Of a stretch of 47,046 bases of DNA, positions 1 through 8,789 are shown piece by piece. Within the stretch, counting starts at the first letter, position 1; every line of letters starts with the position of its first letter. The notes under the pieces were generated by a model. That model ran no database searches. It worked only from the letters and a program-made list of their open reading frames with translations, and had not been told where the DNA came from. Both the position numbers and the translations under genes were made by a program. This DNA comes from Pseudomonadota bacterium (GTDB lineage Bacteria; Pseudomonadota; Alphaproteobacteria; SP197): the NCBI GenBank assembly GCA_027592745.1, contig JAQCLG010000011.1:1-47046 (forward strand), given 5' to 3'.

Positions 1-833
1 CGCACCCGCATGCCGCCCGTTGCGGTCCCCAGGTGCCGGGTCCGCTCGGCGATGAACAGCAAGGGCGGCACCAGGTAACGCGGTGCGGGCAGCAGGTTCC
101 AGCGGCCGAGCCAGGAGAGCGCCCAGAAACCCCACTGGTAGAACGGCAGTTCGAGGCCGGCATGGAAACTGACGCTGCGCAGGTGGGGATAAGACAGCGG
201 GAAGATCGCCGCGTCGGGCACGTCGCAGGCAGCGACGCGGCGCATGTCCTGCCAGCCGCGCACGGTGGTCCATGCGCCGTCGCGCCAGCGCGGGATGGGC
301 CGGCCCAGGTAGGAGAGGATCGAGGCGATCACGGCGGGGCCGCGCGGCGCGTCGTTGCCTGGAGCGATGGCGGTCTGGACCGATTCGATGCGGGAAAACC
401 GCGCCGCCAGGGCATCGACCACGGCGGAGGATAGCCCCGGGACCGAACTGGCGCCGGCGATGACGCAGATGCCGGCGTCGCGCGCCAGGCGGTCCAGGCT
501 GGCGATGGCGGCGACATCCTCGCGCCCGTCGGAGATGTCGATTTAGGGGGTGCGGTGGGCGATGCAGGCGCGCGGCACGGCGTAGTCGCGCTGCTGGAAG
601 GGGCCGCAGGTGTCGATGACGAGCGCGGGGGCGTGGCGCTGGAGCAGGGCGGGCAGGCCGTCGGGAAGGTCGACCGCCTCGGTCGCGAGATCGAGCTCGG
701 CGGCCAGGGCATCGAGGCGGGCGCGGTTGCGGCCCGCCGCAACGACCCTGACACCCTGCCGGCGCAACAGCCGGCAGGCCATGCCGCCGAAGACGCCGGT
801 GGCGCCGAGAACCAGGACCGGGCGGTCGTCCAC
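1..833 (-). pseudogene. Saccharopine dehydrogenase family protein, interrupted by in-frame stop, cut by left window edge
   Basis: Reading leftwards from a GTG at 831-833, the frame opens with a Rossmann motif (VLVLGATGVFGG) and continues to CGPFQQRDYAVPRACIAHRTP. A TAA lies at 543-545. Directly after it the same frame reads IDISDGREDV and VIAGASSVPGLSSAVVDALA and stays open to base 1. Family members read a continuous Y-[IV]DISDGRE here, so the stop most simply replaces a tyrosine codon (TAC or TAT to TAA). The family comprises NAD(P)-binding oxidoreductases, often of unknown substrate. The gene follows the PhaB-like SDR by 4 bp, suggesting an operon. It is a recent pseudogene or a base-call error, because no frameshift accompanies the stop. 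The C-terminus is outside the window. Confidence 0.8.
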
Positions 834-837
834 GCCC

Positions 838-1563
838 CTAGCGCATCAGATGGCCGCCGTTGACGTCGATCGTGGCGCCGGTGATGAAGTCGGCCTCGTC
901 GGCAGCCAGGAACAGGACGCAGCGGGCGACGTCCTCGACCTTACCGATGCGCCCGACCAGGATGTGGTCCTTGACCAGGTTGTCGATCCACTCCTGGGGT
1001 GCCACGCGCACCATGTCGGTATCGACGTAACCCGGCGCGACGGCGTTGACCGTGATGCCCTTGGACGCACTTTCCTTGGCCAGCGCCTTGGTGAAGGAGA
1101 CCATGGCGCCCTTGGCCGCACCGTAGCTGGTCTCGCCGTAGCTGGGGGCAAAGGCCGAGAGCGAGGCGATGTTGACGATGCGGCCGAAACCGGCCTGGCG
1201 CATCGGGTTGATCACCTGGTGGGTCATGTTGAAGAAGCTGTCGAGGTTGGTCGCGATCACCTTGTGCCAGAGGGCCGCGTCCATCTTGTGCAGGAACTTG
1301 TCGGGCGAGATGCCGGCGTTGTTGACCAGGACCTCGACGGGGCCGAGATCGGCGACGACCTTCTCGACGCCGGCCACGCAGGCGTCGTAGTCGGAGACGT
1401 CCCACTTGTAGGTCTTCACGCCGCTTTCTGCGGCCAGCGACGCGGCGGCCTCGTCATCGCTGCGGTAGTTCGCGGCGACCGTGTAGCCGGCCTGCGCCAG
1501 CGCCTTGGCGATGCCCCGCCCGATGCCCCGCGAGGCGCCCGATACCAATGCGACACGTCCCAT
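838..1563 (-). CDS. phaB: SDR oxidoreductase, acetoacetyl-CoA reductase / 3-oxoacyl-ACP reductase type (PhaB/FabG-like)
   Basis: A 241-residue classical short-chain dehydrogenase. It has the cofactor motif SGASRGIGRG (8-17), NNAG (81-84), catalytic Ser134, Tyr147 and Lys151 (SYGAAKGA), and a C-terminal GATIDVNGG. Length and the SxxxPxYGETSYGAAK region resemble PhaB, which reduces acetoacetyl-CoA to 3-hydroxybutyryl-CoA with NADPH; FabG-like activity is the alternative. ATG 1561-1563 is preceded by AGGAG about 8 bases upstream, so the longer frame reading in from 2769 is not the protein. The stop is TAG. It is divergent from the enoyl-CoA hydratase across 70 bp. The symbol is by resemblance only; no phaA or phaC is in view. 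Confidence 0.85.
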   Translation of the reverse strand: MGRVALVSGASRGIGRGIAKALAQAGYTVAANYRSDDEAAASLAAESGVKTYKWDVSDYDACVAGVEKVVADLGPVEVLVNNAGISPDKFLHKMDAALWHKVIATNLDSFFNMTHQVINPMRQAGFGRIVNIASLSAFAPSYGETSYGAAKGAMVSFTKALAKESASKGITVNAVAPGYVDTDMVRVAPQEWIDNLVKDHILVGRIGKVEDVARCVLFLAADEADFITGATIDVNGGHLMR

Positions 1564-1633
1564 GAACGACTCTCCTGCTGGTTCGTTTGTGAAGTTGTCG
1601 GCATTGTAGGCAGGAACGGCATTAGGGAAAGCG

Positions 1634-2413
1634 ATGACATCGCTGGTCGAGGTAACGCGGGACCGCGCGGTGGCGCGGGTGGTGCTGGCGCGCCCGGAGA
1701 AGCGGAATGCCCTCTGCGGTGCGCTGATCGGTGAACTCACCGCCGCCCTGAGCGGCCTGGCGCAGGAGGACGACCTGCGCTGCGTCGTGCTGACCGGCGC
1801 GGGCACGGCCTTTTCTGCGGGTGCCGATGTCGCGGAACTCGGGGCGGTGACCGCCGAAACCGCCGAGGCCTTCATCACGCAGCTGCACGGGGCCTGCCGC
1901 GCGGTGCGTGACTGTCCCGTGCCGGTGATCGCGCGGATCGATGGCGCCTGCCTGGGCGGGGCCCTGGAACTGGCGGCCTCCTGCGACCTGCGGGTGGCCT
2001 CGGAGCGCTCGACATTCGCCATGCCGGAGGTCCAGATCGGCATCCCCTCGGTGATCGAGGCCGCCCTGCTGCCGCGCCTGATGGGCTGGGGCAGGGCGAG
2101 CGAACTGCTGCTGACCGGCCGCGTGATTGACGGGCGGGAGGCCCTGCAGGCCGGTCTGATCGAGCGGCTGGCCGAACCCGACGCGCTCGACGATGCCGTG
2201 GGGGGATGGACCGAAGCGATCTGCGCTGCAGGTCCGCGGGCGATCCGGGCGCAGAAGGCGCTGATGCGGCGCTGGGAGGGCGGCCTGATGGATGCCGCCA
2301 TCGCCGCGGGAATCGAGGCCTTCCGGGAAGCCCACGGCAGCGACGAACCGCGGCGCATGCTGCACGAGGTGCTGGCCAGCCGGGGCGGACGCCGGCCGGG
2401 CGCCAAGGGCTGA
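1634..2413 (+). CDS. Enoyl-CoA hydratase/isomerase family protein
   Basis: A 259-residue crotonase-fold protein. The N-terminal VVLARPEKRNAL strand, the oxyanion-hole stretch AFSAGADVAEL and the second oxyanion segment DGACLGGALELAASCDLRVA are all present. ATF..PEVQIG follows and carries a glutamate at one of the crotonase catalytic positions. It probably hydrates an enoyl-CoA in fatty-acid or amino-acid degradation; isomerase or hydrolase activity cannot be excluded. AGGGAAAGCG precedes ATG 1634. It is divergent from the PhaB-like gene and ends 3 bp from the convergent ParA-family gene. Confidence 0.85.
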   Translation: MTSLVEVTRDRAVARVVLARPEKRNALCGALIGELTAALSGLAQEDDLRCVVLTGAGTAFSAGADVAELGAVTAETAEAFITQLHGACRAVRDCPVPVIARIDGACLGGALELAASCDLRVASERSTFAMPEVQIGIPSVIEAALLPRLMGWGRASELLLTGRVIDGREALQAGLIERLAEPDALDDAVGGWTEAICAAGPRAIRAQKALMRRWEGGLMDAAIAAGIEAFREAHGSDEPRRMLHEVLASRGGRRPGAKG

Positions 2414-2416
2414 GGA

Positions 2417-3070
2417 TCAGCGCCTGCCGCGCAGGGTGTCCTCGATGTAGCCGAGCAGGGGCAGCCAGTGGACGGTGGTCTCGATGGCCGGGCGGGTGTT
2501 GACGTCGAAGAGGCTGAGGCCCTGCACGGCGAGTTCGCCGTAGATCGCGCGGTCGGCGATGCGGCCGGCGGCCTCGTGGCCGACTTCGGCGAGGAAGGCT
2601 TCCAGGCGCTCGGCGGCCCGCGTGTTGGCACGCACCCGGTTGGCGACCAGCGCCAGGCCCTTGCGCTGCTTGCGGATCGCCTTGATCTCCTCGATGCGCT
2701 CGAGGAAGCGGCGCGTGGCGCTTTCGTCGAAGACCGAGGGCAGGACGGGGACCAGCACGACATCGGCAAGCTCGACGAGCGCCTCGGACTGGGCCGGGGT
2801 CATGGCCGCCGGCGCATCGATCACCAGACGGTCGATGCCCCTGGGCACCTCGCCCTGGCGCTTGGTCCAGTTGAGGCCCACGACCGCGGGCACGCCGTCG
2901 GGGCGCGTCTGGCACCACTGCAGGCTGCTCTTCTGGCGGTCGGCATCGGCCAGCGCCACGGCCTTGCCGCCGACAGCAAAGGCGACGGCAAGGTTGGTGG
3001 CCAGCGTGGTCTTGCCGCAGCCCCCCTTGATGCAGCCCCCCTTGATGTTGGCGACCAGGACGGTGCGCAT
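2417..3070 (-). CDS. ParA family ATPase with duplicated P-loop segment
   Basis: A 217-residue ParA/MinD-type P-loop ATPase of the small orphan class. The deviant Walker A KGGCGKTT is at 15-22, the switch region ALADADRQKSS at about 39-49, and VIDAPA is the Walker B-like segment. The C-terminal part (FDESATRRFLERI...ALVANRVRANTRAA) matches this class. The first P-loop half is doubled: NIKGGC is followed by IKGGCGKTT, from a perfect 15-bp tandem duplication at 3020-3049. ATG 3068-3070 is preferred because homologues begin just before this beta-strand; a start at 3127 would add 19 residues. No parB or parS is beside it, so the cargo (chromosome, chemoreceptors or other) is unknown. Confidence 0.8.
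   Translation of the reverse strand: MRTVLVANIKGGCIKGGCGKTTLATNLAVAFAVGGKAVALADADRQKSSLQWCQTRPDGVPAVVGLNWTKRQGEVPRGIDRLVIDAPAAMTPAQSEALVELADVVLVPVLPSVFDESATRRFLERIEEIKAIRKQRKGLALVANRVRANTRAAERLEAFLAEVGHEAAGRIADRAIYGELAVQGLSLFDVNTRPAIETTVHWLPLLGYIEDTLRGRR
3023..3052 (-). repeat. 15-bp perfect tandem duplication inside ParA Walker A region
   Basis: On the minus strand ATCAAGGGGGGCTGC occurs twice back to back and adds IKGGC in frame ahead of the normal KGGCGKTT loop. Polymerase slippage is the simplest origin. Coordinates are accurate to a few bases because the repeat can be phased in more than one way. Confidence 0.85.
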
Positions 3071-3180
3071 ATGGCGTTCCAAGGGCGAATCGTGATGGCA
3101 CAAGTTCGCGCGATAACGCCGGGGCATCTACCCCGGGCCGCCATTTTGACGGTCCGGGCCAATTGCGGCGGTGGATGAAC

Positions 3181-5202
3181 TCAGTTGCCGTCGCGCGGGA
3201 TGGTCTCGTTCCAGGTCCGCGCGAAGACGGGCTTGCCGTTCTCCAGGGCTTCGAGTTCGGCGTGGAAGTGGAAATCGGTCCGGTCGGCCGTCAGGTTCTG
3301 GCTGGTGCGGATCTCGATCTCGATGCCGTCCTTGCGCCAGGTATCGACGCGCCGGGTTTCGGAGCGTGCCGACAGGGGATCGCCCTCGACGATGCTGTGC
3401 CAGTTCTCGCCGCGCTCGCCCTCCAGGAGACCCGTGTCGTCGTGGCGCACCAGGCCGCCATCCTGGAGCTGATGGGCGGTGACGGTGCCGGTGACGGCAT
3501 CGCGGGTGACCTCGCGGCACAGGCCGCGGCCCGGTTCAACGACCGTGGCGGGGCTGCCCGGGCCGTTGACCGCTTCGCCGAAGGGGGCGAAGGCGCCGTC
3601 GCCGGCATCGGCGCGGCGCACCGGCAGTTCGAGATGGCAGCGCCCGGCCAGCAGGGTCAGCGTCACCGGTTCCGGCGAGGGCCAGACCAGCGGGAAGTAG
3701 GTCGAGGAGACCGAGACGGCGATGCGGTGGCCGGCCGGGAAGGCATGGCCGATATCGTCGACCTCGACGCGCACGGTGATCGGCCTGCCCGGCTCCAGCG
3801 GTGTGGTGGTGGAGGGGTCCTCCGGGCGGTTGAGGTTGAGCACGCCGTGATGGACGCGGGTCGAGGCACCATCGGGCGTGACGTCGTTGAGGCGCACGGC
3901 GACAAAGGCGTTGGGCCGGTCGCTCGAGAGCGTCAGTTCGACGATCGGCGCGCCCAGGATCTCGATGCGCTCGGCGAGCGGTTCGGAGAGGAAGACGAGG
4001 CTGACGGCATCGTCGCCGCGCTGGTCCGGCGAGAAGGTGCCGGGTTCGCCGTGATGGCAGAGCATGGCCTGGTGGGTACCGGTGGCCTGGAGGGAGTTGA
4101 GGAGCAGCGGCACCTCATCGCCGGCCGCGCGCTCCAGGCGCCCCGGATTCATCGCCCAGACCTGGGTCTCGATATGGGGGCTGGGCCAGGAGGGTTCGCC
4201 GACCCAGCGGCCGGGGCGTTCGGGATAAACGGTGGCCGGGGCAACGCTGTCCTGGATCCAGGCGCGGTACATGGGTTCGTCCATGATCCCGGTATCGATG
4301 CCCTTGAGCCAGTGGTCCCACCAGCGCACGGTCTCCTGCAGGAAGCCGATGGCCGGGCCGGGATGGCCCTTGTTGGGGTACTGGTGCGCCCAGGGTCCCG
4401 AAAGCCCCTTGCGCGGACAGGAAAGGCCTGCGAGCAGGCGCGGCACCGCCTCGTTGTAGTTGTCGGCCCAGCCGGAGACGGCATAGACGGCGCAGGTGAT
4501 GGCCGAGAAATCCTCGTTGACGCTGCCCTGGCGCCAGTAGTCGTCGCGCCGCTGGTGGCGCAGCCATTCCAGGGTCCAGGGCGTGTTGGCCTCCAGGCGG
4601 GCCTGCCACATCCCGCGCCAGGCCTCGCCGACCAGCTCCGGGTCGGGCGGCAGGGCGTTGTAGCCGAACATCACGCTGCCCCAGGCGATGTTGTCCTTGA
4701 TCAGGCAGCCGCCGTAGTAGTGCACGTCGGTGGCGTAGCGGTCGTCGGTCGAGCCGATGGTGACGATGGCCTTCAGGGCCGGGGGACGGCGTGCGGCGAT
4801 CTGCAGGCCGTTGAAGCCTCCCCAGGAGATGCCGATGATGCCGACCGCGCCGGTGCACCAGGACTGATCCGCCAGCCAGGCGACGATCTCGCAGCCGTCG
4901 CGCTGTTCCTGGACGCTGTATTCGTCGTGGTAGACGCCCTCGCTGTCGCCGGTGCCGCGGATGTCGACCCGCACGCAGGCGTAGCCGGCCTCCGCCACGG
5001 GAGGATGGTTGGTGCGGTCGCGGCCGCGCGTGCCGTCGCGCTTGCGGTAGGGCAGGTATTCCAGGATCGCCGGCACCGGCTCGTCCTCGGCATCGATGGG
5101 CAGCCAGATCTTGGCCGCCAGGCGGGTGCCGTCCGACAGCGGGATCCAGCAATGCTCGATCTCGCGGATGGCGCGCGGCTTGGCGGCGAAGTGTTCGGTC
5201 AT
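3181..5202 (-). CDS. CocE/NonD family serine hydrolase (paralogue 1)
   Basis: A 673-residue alpha/beta hydrolase of the CocE/NonD/X-Pro dipeptidyl-peptidase (PepX) superfamily. The nucleophile is Ser126 in GISWGGFNG. The likely acid is Asp247 (SGWADNY) and the likely histidine His273 (GPWAHQYP). After the catalytic domain come the family's jelly-roll domain (roughly 330-560) and an extra C-terminal segment ending NETIPRDGN. Known members cleave cocaine ester, dipeptides or acylated beta-lactams; the substrate here is unknown. No signal peptide is evident, so it is probably cytoplasmic. It is last in an operon, 14 bp after paralogue 2. ATG 5200-5202 follows GAGAGAAAG. The much longer frame reading in from 7143 is not real upstream of this ATG. 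Confidence 0.9.
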   Translation of the reverse strand: MTEHFAAKPRAIREIEHCWIPLSDGTRLAAKIWLPIDAEDEPVPAILEYLPYRKRDGTRGRDRTNHPPVAEAGYACVRVDIRGTGDSEGVYHDEYSVQEQRDGCEIVAWLADQSWCTGAVGIIGISWGGFNGLQIAARRPPALKAIVTIGSTDDRYATDVHYYGGCLIKDNIAWGSVMFGYNALPPDPELVGEAWRGMWQARLEANTPWTLEWLRHQRRDDYWRQGSVNEDFSAITCAVYAVSGWADNYNEAVPRLLAGLSCPRKGLSGPWAHQYPNKGHPGPAIGFLQETVRWWDHWLKGIDTGIMDEPMYRAWIQDSVAPATVYPERPGRWVGEPSWPSPHIETQVWAMNPGRLERAAGDEVPLLLNSLQATGTHQAMLCHHGEPGTFSPDQRGDDAVSLVFLSEPLAERIEILGAPIVELTLSSDRPNAFVAVRLNDVTPDGASTRVHHGVLNLNRPEDPSTTTPLEPGRPITVRVEVDDIGHAFPAGHRIAVSVSSTYFPLVWPSPEPVTLTLLAGRCHLELPVRRADAGDGAFAPFGEAVNGPGSPATVVEPGRGLCREVTRDAVTGTVTAHQLQDGGLVRHDDTGLLEGERGENWHSIVEGDPLSARSETRRVDTWRKDGIEIEIRTSQNLTADRTDFHFHAELEALENGKPVFARTWNETIPRDGN

Positions 5203-5216
5203 GGTTGTACTTTCTC

Positions 5217-7235
5217 TCAGATGCCGTCTCGCGGGATGGTCCGGTCCCAGGTTCTCTCGAAGATGCGCACGCCGTTCTCCTCGACCGCGATCGTCGCCTC
5301 CAGACGGAATGCCTCGGCCGTGCAGGTGAGGCGCTGACTGGTGTGGGAGACGACCTTCCAGTCGCCCCGGCGGCGGCTCATCATGAAGGTCGACCACTGC
5401 TGCGCCGAGGTCGGATCGCCCTCGACGATGCGGTGGAAGACCTCGCCGTCGGCCTCGTTTTCCATCGCGATGGCGTCGATGACGTGGGCGCCCTCGTCGC
5501 GTGGCAGGCGCACGACAGTCTCGCCGGTATAGGCATCGCGGCGGATGTCGCGGGTGTTGAACGGCGCTTCGCGCAGGACGATCACGGAGCCCGTCCTGCC
5601 GCCGACCGGCGGTCCGTAGAGGGGCAGGTCGGCATCGGCCGGATCGGGCGGGCGCACCGGCAGGCGCAGGCGGCTGGTACCGGCGTGGACGGTCAGGGTG
5701 ACCACTTCCGGACTGGGCCAGAGCAGGGGCCAGTTGGTCGAGGAGAGCGAGAGCGCGATGCGATGGCCCGGCGCGAAGCTGTGGGCGATGTCGTCGATTT
5801 CCACGGTGACGCGGCAGGGCCTGCCCGGCTCCAGCGGGTCGGTGCGGTCCATGCCGTTGCGCCGGGTGAGGTTGAGCACGCCGTGGTGGACGCGGGTCGA
5901 GGCGCCGTCGGGCGCGACATCGTTGAGGCGCACGGCAACCTGGGCGACCGGGCGGTCGCTCGACAGGATGAGTTCGACAAGCGGGGCGCCCATGATCTCG
6001 ATGCGCTCGGCGAGCGGTTCGGTGACGAAGACGAGGCTGGCGCCATCGTCCTCGCGCTGGTCGCCGGGCCACTCGCCGCCTTCGCCGTAGCGACCCAGTT
6101 CGCCCTGGGTGAGGCCGGTGGTCTGCATGGAGCAGACCGGCAGCGGTGTTTCCGGGCCCGCCCCGGCTTCCAGGCGGCCGGGATTGAGGAAAAGTTCCTG
6201 CCAGGCGATGCGCGGACTGGGCCAGGTCGCTTCGGCGACCCAGCGGCCGGGCAGGCTGGCGTAGTCGGTGCGGGGCGGGCGGCTGTCGCACATCCAGGCG
6301 CGCAGCATGGGTTCGTCCATGATCCCGGTGTCGATGCCCTTGAGCCAGTGATCCCACCAGCGCAGGCATTCCTGCAGGAAGCCGATGGTCGGGCCGGGAC
6401 GACCATCGTGCGGGTAGATGTGGGCCCAGGGACCGATCAGACCCTTGCGCGGACAGGTCAGGCCGCCGAGCATGCGGGTGATGGCCTCGCTGTAGTTGTC
6501 GCCCCAGCCGTTGACCAGGAAACAGGCCGCCTCGATCTTCCCGAAGTCCTCGCAGACGCTGCCCTGGCGCCAGTAGTCGTCGCGCCGCTGGTGTTCCAGC
6601 CACGGGATCACCAGGGGGCGGATCGCCTCCAGGCGCTCCAGCCACATGGGTCGCCAGGCCTGTCCGACCAGCTCGGGATCGGGCGGCATGCCGCCCAGCG
6701 CGAACATGTAGGCCGACCAGTCCAGGTTGTCCTTGGTCAGGGCGCCGCCGTAGTAGTGGACGTCGGTGGCGTAGCGGTCGTCGGTCGAGCCGACCGAGAC
6801 GACGGCCTTGAGCGCGGGCGGACGCATGGCGGCGATCTGCAGGCCGTTGAAGCCGCCCCAGGACTTGCCGATCATGCCCACCTTGCCGTCGCACCAGGGC
6901 TGGGCGGCGATCCAGGCGATGACGTCGAAGCCGTCCTGCTGCTCCTGGGGCAGGTACTCGTCGTGGCAGACGCCCTCGCTGTCGCCGGTGCCGCGCAGGT
7001 CGACGCGCAACACGGCGTAGCCGGCCTCGGCGATGGGCAGGTGCAGGCTTTCGTCGCGCGCGCGCGTGCCGTCGCGCTTGCGGTAGGGGATGTATTCCAG
7101 GATCGCCGGCACGGGATCGTCGTGTGCGTCCTCGGGCAGCCACATGCGGGCGGCCAGCCGGGTGCCGTCGGCAAGCGGAATCCAGAGATGCTCGATCTCG
7201 CGCACGGCGCGCGGGTTCGCAACAAGGTCCGGCAT
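5217..7235 (-). CDS. CocE/NonD family serine hydrolase (paralogue 2)
   Basis: A 672-residue paralogue of the gene at 3181, similar over its whole length. The likely triad is Ser125 (GKSWGGFNG), Asp246 (NGWGDNY) and His272 (GPWAHIYP). The jelly-roll domain and the C-terminal extension ending RTIPRDGI are both present. The residue before the nucleophile is Lys where the three other paralogues have Ile, so specificity may differ. It has no signal peptide. It lies 65 bp after the M81 metallopeptidase and 14 bp before paralogue 1, all on one strand, so co-transcription is likely. An ester, amide or peptide substrate is inferred only from the family. Confidence 0.9.
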   Translation of the reverse strand: MPDLVANPRAVREIEHLWIPLADGTRLAARMWLPEDAHDDPVPAILEYIPYRKRDGTRARDESLHLPIAEAGYAVLRVDLRGTGDSEGVCHDEYLPQEQQDGFDVIAWIAAQPWCDGKVGMIGKSWGGFNGLQIAAMRPPALKAVVSVGSTDDRYATDVHYYGGALTKDNLDWSAYMFALGGMPPDPELVGQAWRPMWLERLEAIRPLVIPWLEHQRRDDYWRQGSVCEDFGKIEAACFLVNGWGDNYSEAITRMLGGLTCPRKGLIGPWAHIYPHDGRPGPTIGFLQECLRWWDHWLKGIDTGIMDEPMLRAWMCDSRPPRTDYASLPGRWVAEATWPSPRIAWQELFLNPGRLEAGAGPETPLPVCSMQTTGLTQGELGRYGEGGEWPGDQREDDGASLVFVTEPLAERIEIMGAPLVELILSSDRPVAQVAVRLNDVAPDGASTRVHHGVLNLTRRNGMDRTDPLEPGRPCRVTVEIDDIAHSFAPGHRIALSLSSTNWPLLWPSPEVVTLTVHAGTSRLRLPVRPPDPADADLPLYGPPVGGRTGSVIVLREAPFNTRDIRRDAYTGETVVRLPRDEGAHVIDAIAMENEADGEVFHRIVEGDPTSAQQWSTFMMSRRRGDWKVVSHTSQRLTCTAEAFRLEATIAVEENGVRIFERTWDRTIPRDGI

Positions 7236-7300
7236 GCAGGCTTTCTCGACGGCTGGGGACAGCAGCCTAGCAGAGGAAACCGGGCGAAGGCGAGCCGTGC

Positions 7301-8773
7301 TCAGCCGACCAGCAGACGGATCTCGGGTTCGCCCTGATCGAAGGGCCAGCGCGGACGCTGCATCTTCGTGAACGGCAGGTTCTCGAAGTCGGGGGCGACG
7401 ACGCCGGGCGCGCCGACGTGGATCACCTGGCTGGCGAGAGGGGCGAAACCGGTGTGGAAATGCTGCGTCGACTTCACGACCACGATCCTGCGTTCGGCCG
7501 GCTCGATACCGACATTTCGGAAGAGATGCGGGGAATAGGCCTGGGTGCGGATGGCGGTGAGCACGACATCGATGCCGCTGCCGTGGATCGCGGCGCAATC
7601 GCCAAGGTCCGCGCGGGCCGGGCCGAGGAACTGATGCGCGTCGCGGGCGAGACCCGTGACCGTGACGTCGAGATCGACCGGCTGGCCCGAGAGCGGGCAC
7701 ATCTTGCCGCCGAAGCGCAGGGCGAGCCTGGCGCCCAGGCCGGCATCGAAACATGTGCGCACGGCAACGGGGTCCCACAGGGGACCCACGGCCATGCCGG
7801 TGATGCCGCGCTCCAGGGCGCGCGCGATCATCCAGGTCGAATCGCCGGGCGCCCCGCCACCGGCGTTGTCGGCCTTGTCGGCGAGCACGACGGGGCCGTG
7901 CGGGTCCGCAAGAGCGAGATCGTAGGCCGCGTCGATGGCATGGTACTGCGCATCGGTCGTACCGCGCATGGCGGCGACCTCGCGGGCGAGCGAGAGCGCC
8001 AGTTCGGCCCCCCTGGCCGGCCGGTTGTCGGTGACGACCAGGACGCGGGTGCCCAGATCGGCAACGTCGCCCCAGGGGAAGCCGTGGCCGAGAGAGACCG
8101 ACAGCACGCCGTCCCTGCCTTCCATGGCGCTCATGCGGTCGACCAGGCTGCGCACCGGCTCCATCGTGGTGTGGATCATCGCCAGGATGCCGGTGTCGGC
8201 CAGCGTCATCACCGGGCGGATGTCGCCGCGGGCCGTGGCCATCAGCAGGTCGATGAGTTCCTCGGCGCGCTCCAGGATGTCGGTGTGGGGGTATTCCTTG
8301 TAGGCGACCAGGACGTCGGCGGCCTCGAGCATCTGCGGTGTCAGGTGGCAGTGCAGGTCGAGTGCGGCGCCGACCGCGACGCCGGCCCCGACGATCTCGC
8401 GGGTGCGCGCCAGCATGTCGCCTTCGCAGTCGTCGTAGCCCTCGGCAATCATAGCGCCGTGCATGTAATAGGCCACGAGATCGACCGGCATGGCGGCGCG
8501 AAGTTCGTCGAGGATGCGGTCGCGCAGGGTTTCGTAGGCCGCCCGCGTGGTGATGCCGGCGGGTTCGGCCATGGTGCACAGGCCCTCGATCAGGACATGG
8601 TTGCCGCGGGCCGCGCGGTCGCGTGCCGCGACCAGGGGAGCGCCGGCGAAGGTCGCATGTTCGGGATGGGTTCCGGCCGGAAACCACTCGGTCTCGCGAA
8701 AACCCTGCTCGGCCGTGGGGAAGGGAGCGAAGGTGTTGGTTTCGGTGCCGAGACCGGCGACGAACATGCGCAT
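7301..8773 (-). CDS. M81 family metallopeptidase (MlrC/microcystinase C-like)
   Basis: A 490-residue protein of the M81 family (DUF1485 plus MlrC C-terminal domain). It has GLGTETNTF at the N-terminus, Glu63 (LIEGL), the metal motif LDLHCHLT (Asp139, His141) and His163 in YKEYPHTD. The D-x-H...22...H spacing is that expected of MlrC zinc ligands. The later DNAGGGAPGDSTW and HTGFAPLA stretches are also typical. MlrC degrades linear microcystin or tetrapeptide, but most homologues act on other, unidentified substrates. ATG 8771-8773 is chosen because AAGGG sits 6 bases upstream; a second ATG lies at 8767. It starts 16 bp after the permease, in the hydrolase operon. Confidence 0.88.
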   Translation of the reverse strand: MRMFVAGLGTETNTFAPFPTAEQGFRETEWFPAGTHPEHATFAGAPLVAARDRAARGNHVLIEGLCTMAEPAGITTRAAYETLRDRILDELRAAMPVDLVAYYMHGAMIAEGYDDCEGDMLARTREIVGAGVAVGAALDLHCHLTPQMLEAADVLVAYKEYPHTDILERAEELIDLLMATARGDIRPVMTLADTGILAMIHTTMEPVRSLVDRMSAMEGRDGVLSVSLGHGFPWGDVADLGTRVLVVTDNRPARGAELALSLAREVAAMRGTTDAQYHAIDAAYDLALADPHGPVVLADKADNAGGGAPGDSTWMIARALERGITGMAVGPLWDPVAVRTCFDAGLGARLALRFGGKMCPLSGQPVDLDVTVTGLARDAHQFLGPARADLGDCAAIHGSGIDVVLTAIRTQAYSPHLFRNVGIEPAERRIVVVKSTQHFHTGFAPLASQVIHVGAPGVVAPDFENLPFTKMQRPRWPFDQGEPEIRLLVG

Positions 8774-8789
8774 GGGATGCCCTTGGCGA

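Noticed and set aside
838-2769. A 643-codon frame fusing an N-terminal extension to the PhaB-like SDR
   Set aside because: The first 400 codons are antisense to the enoyl-CoA hydratase and in the wrong frame of parA. AGGAG and ATG 1563 give the normal SDR.
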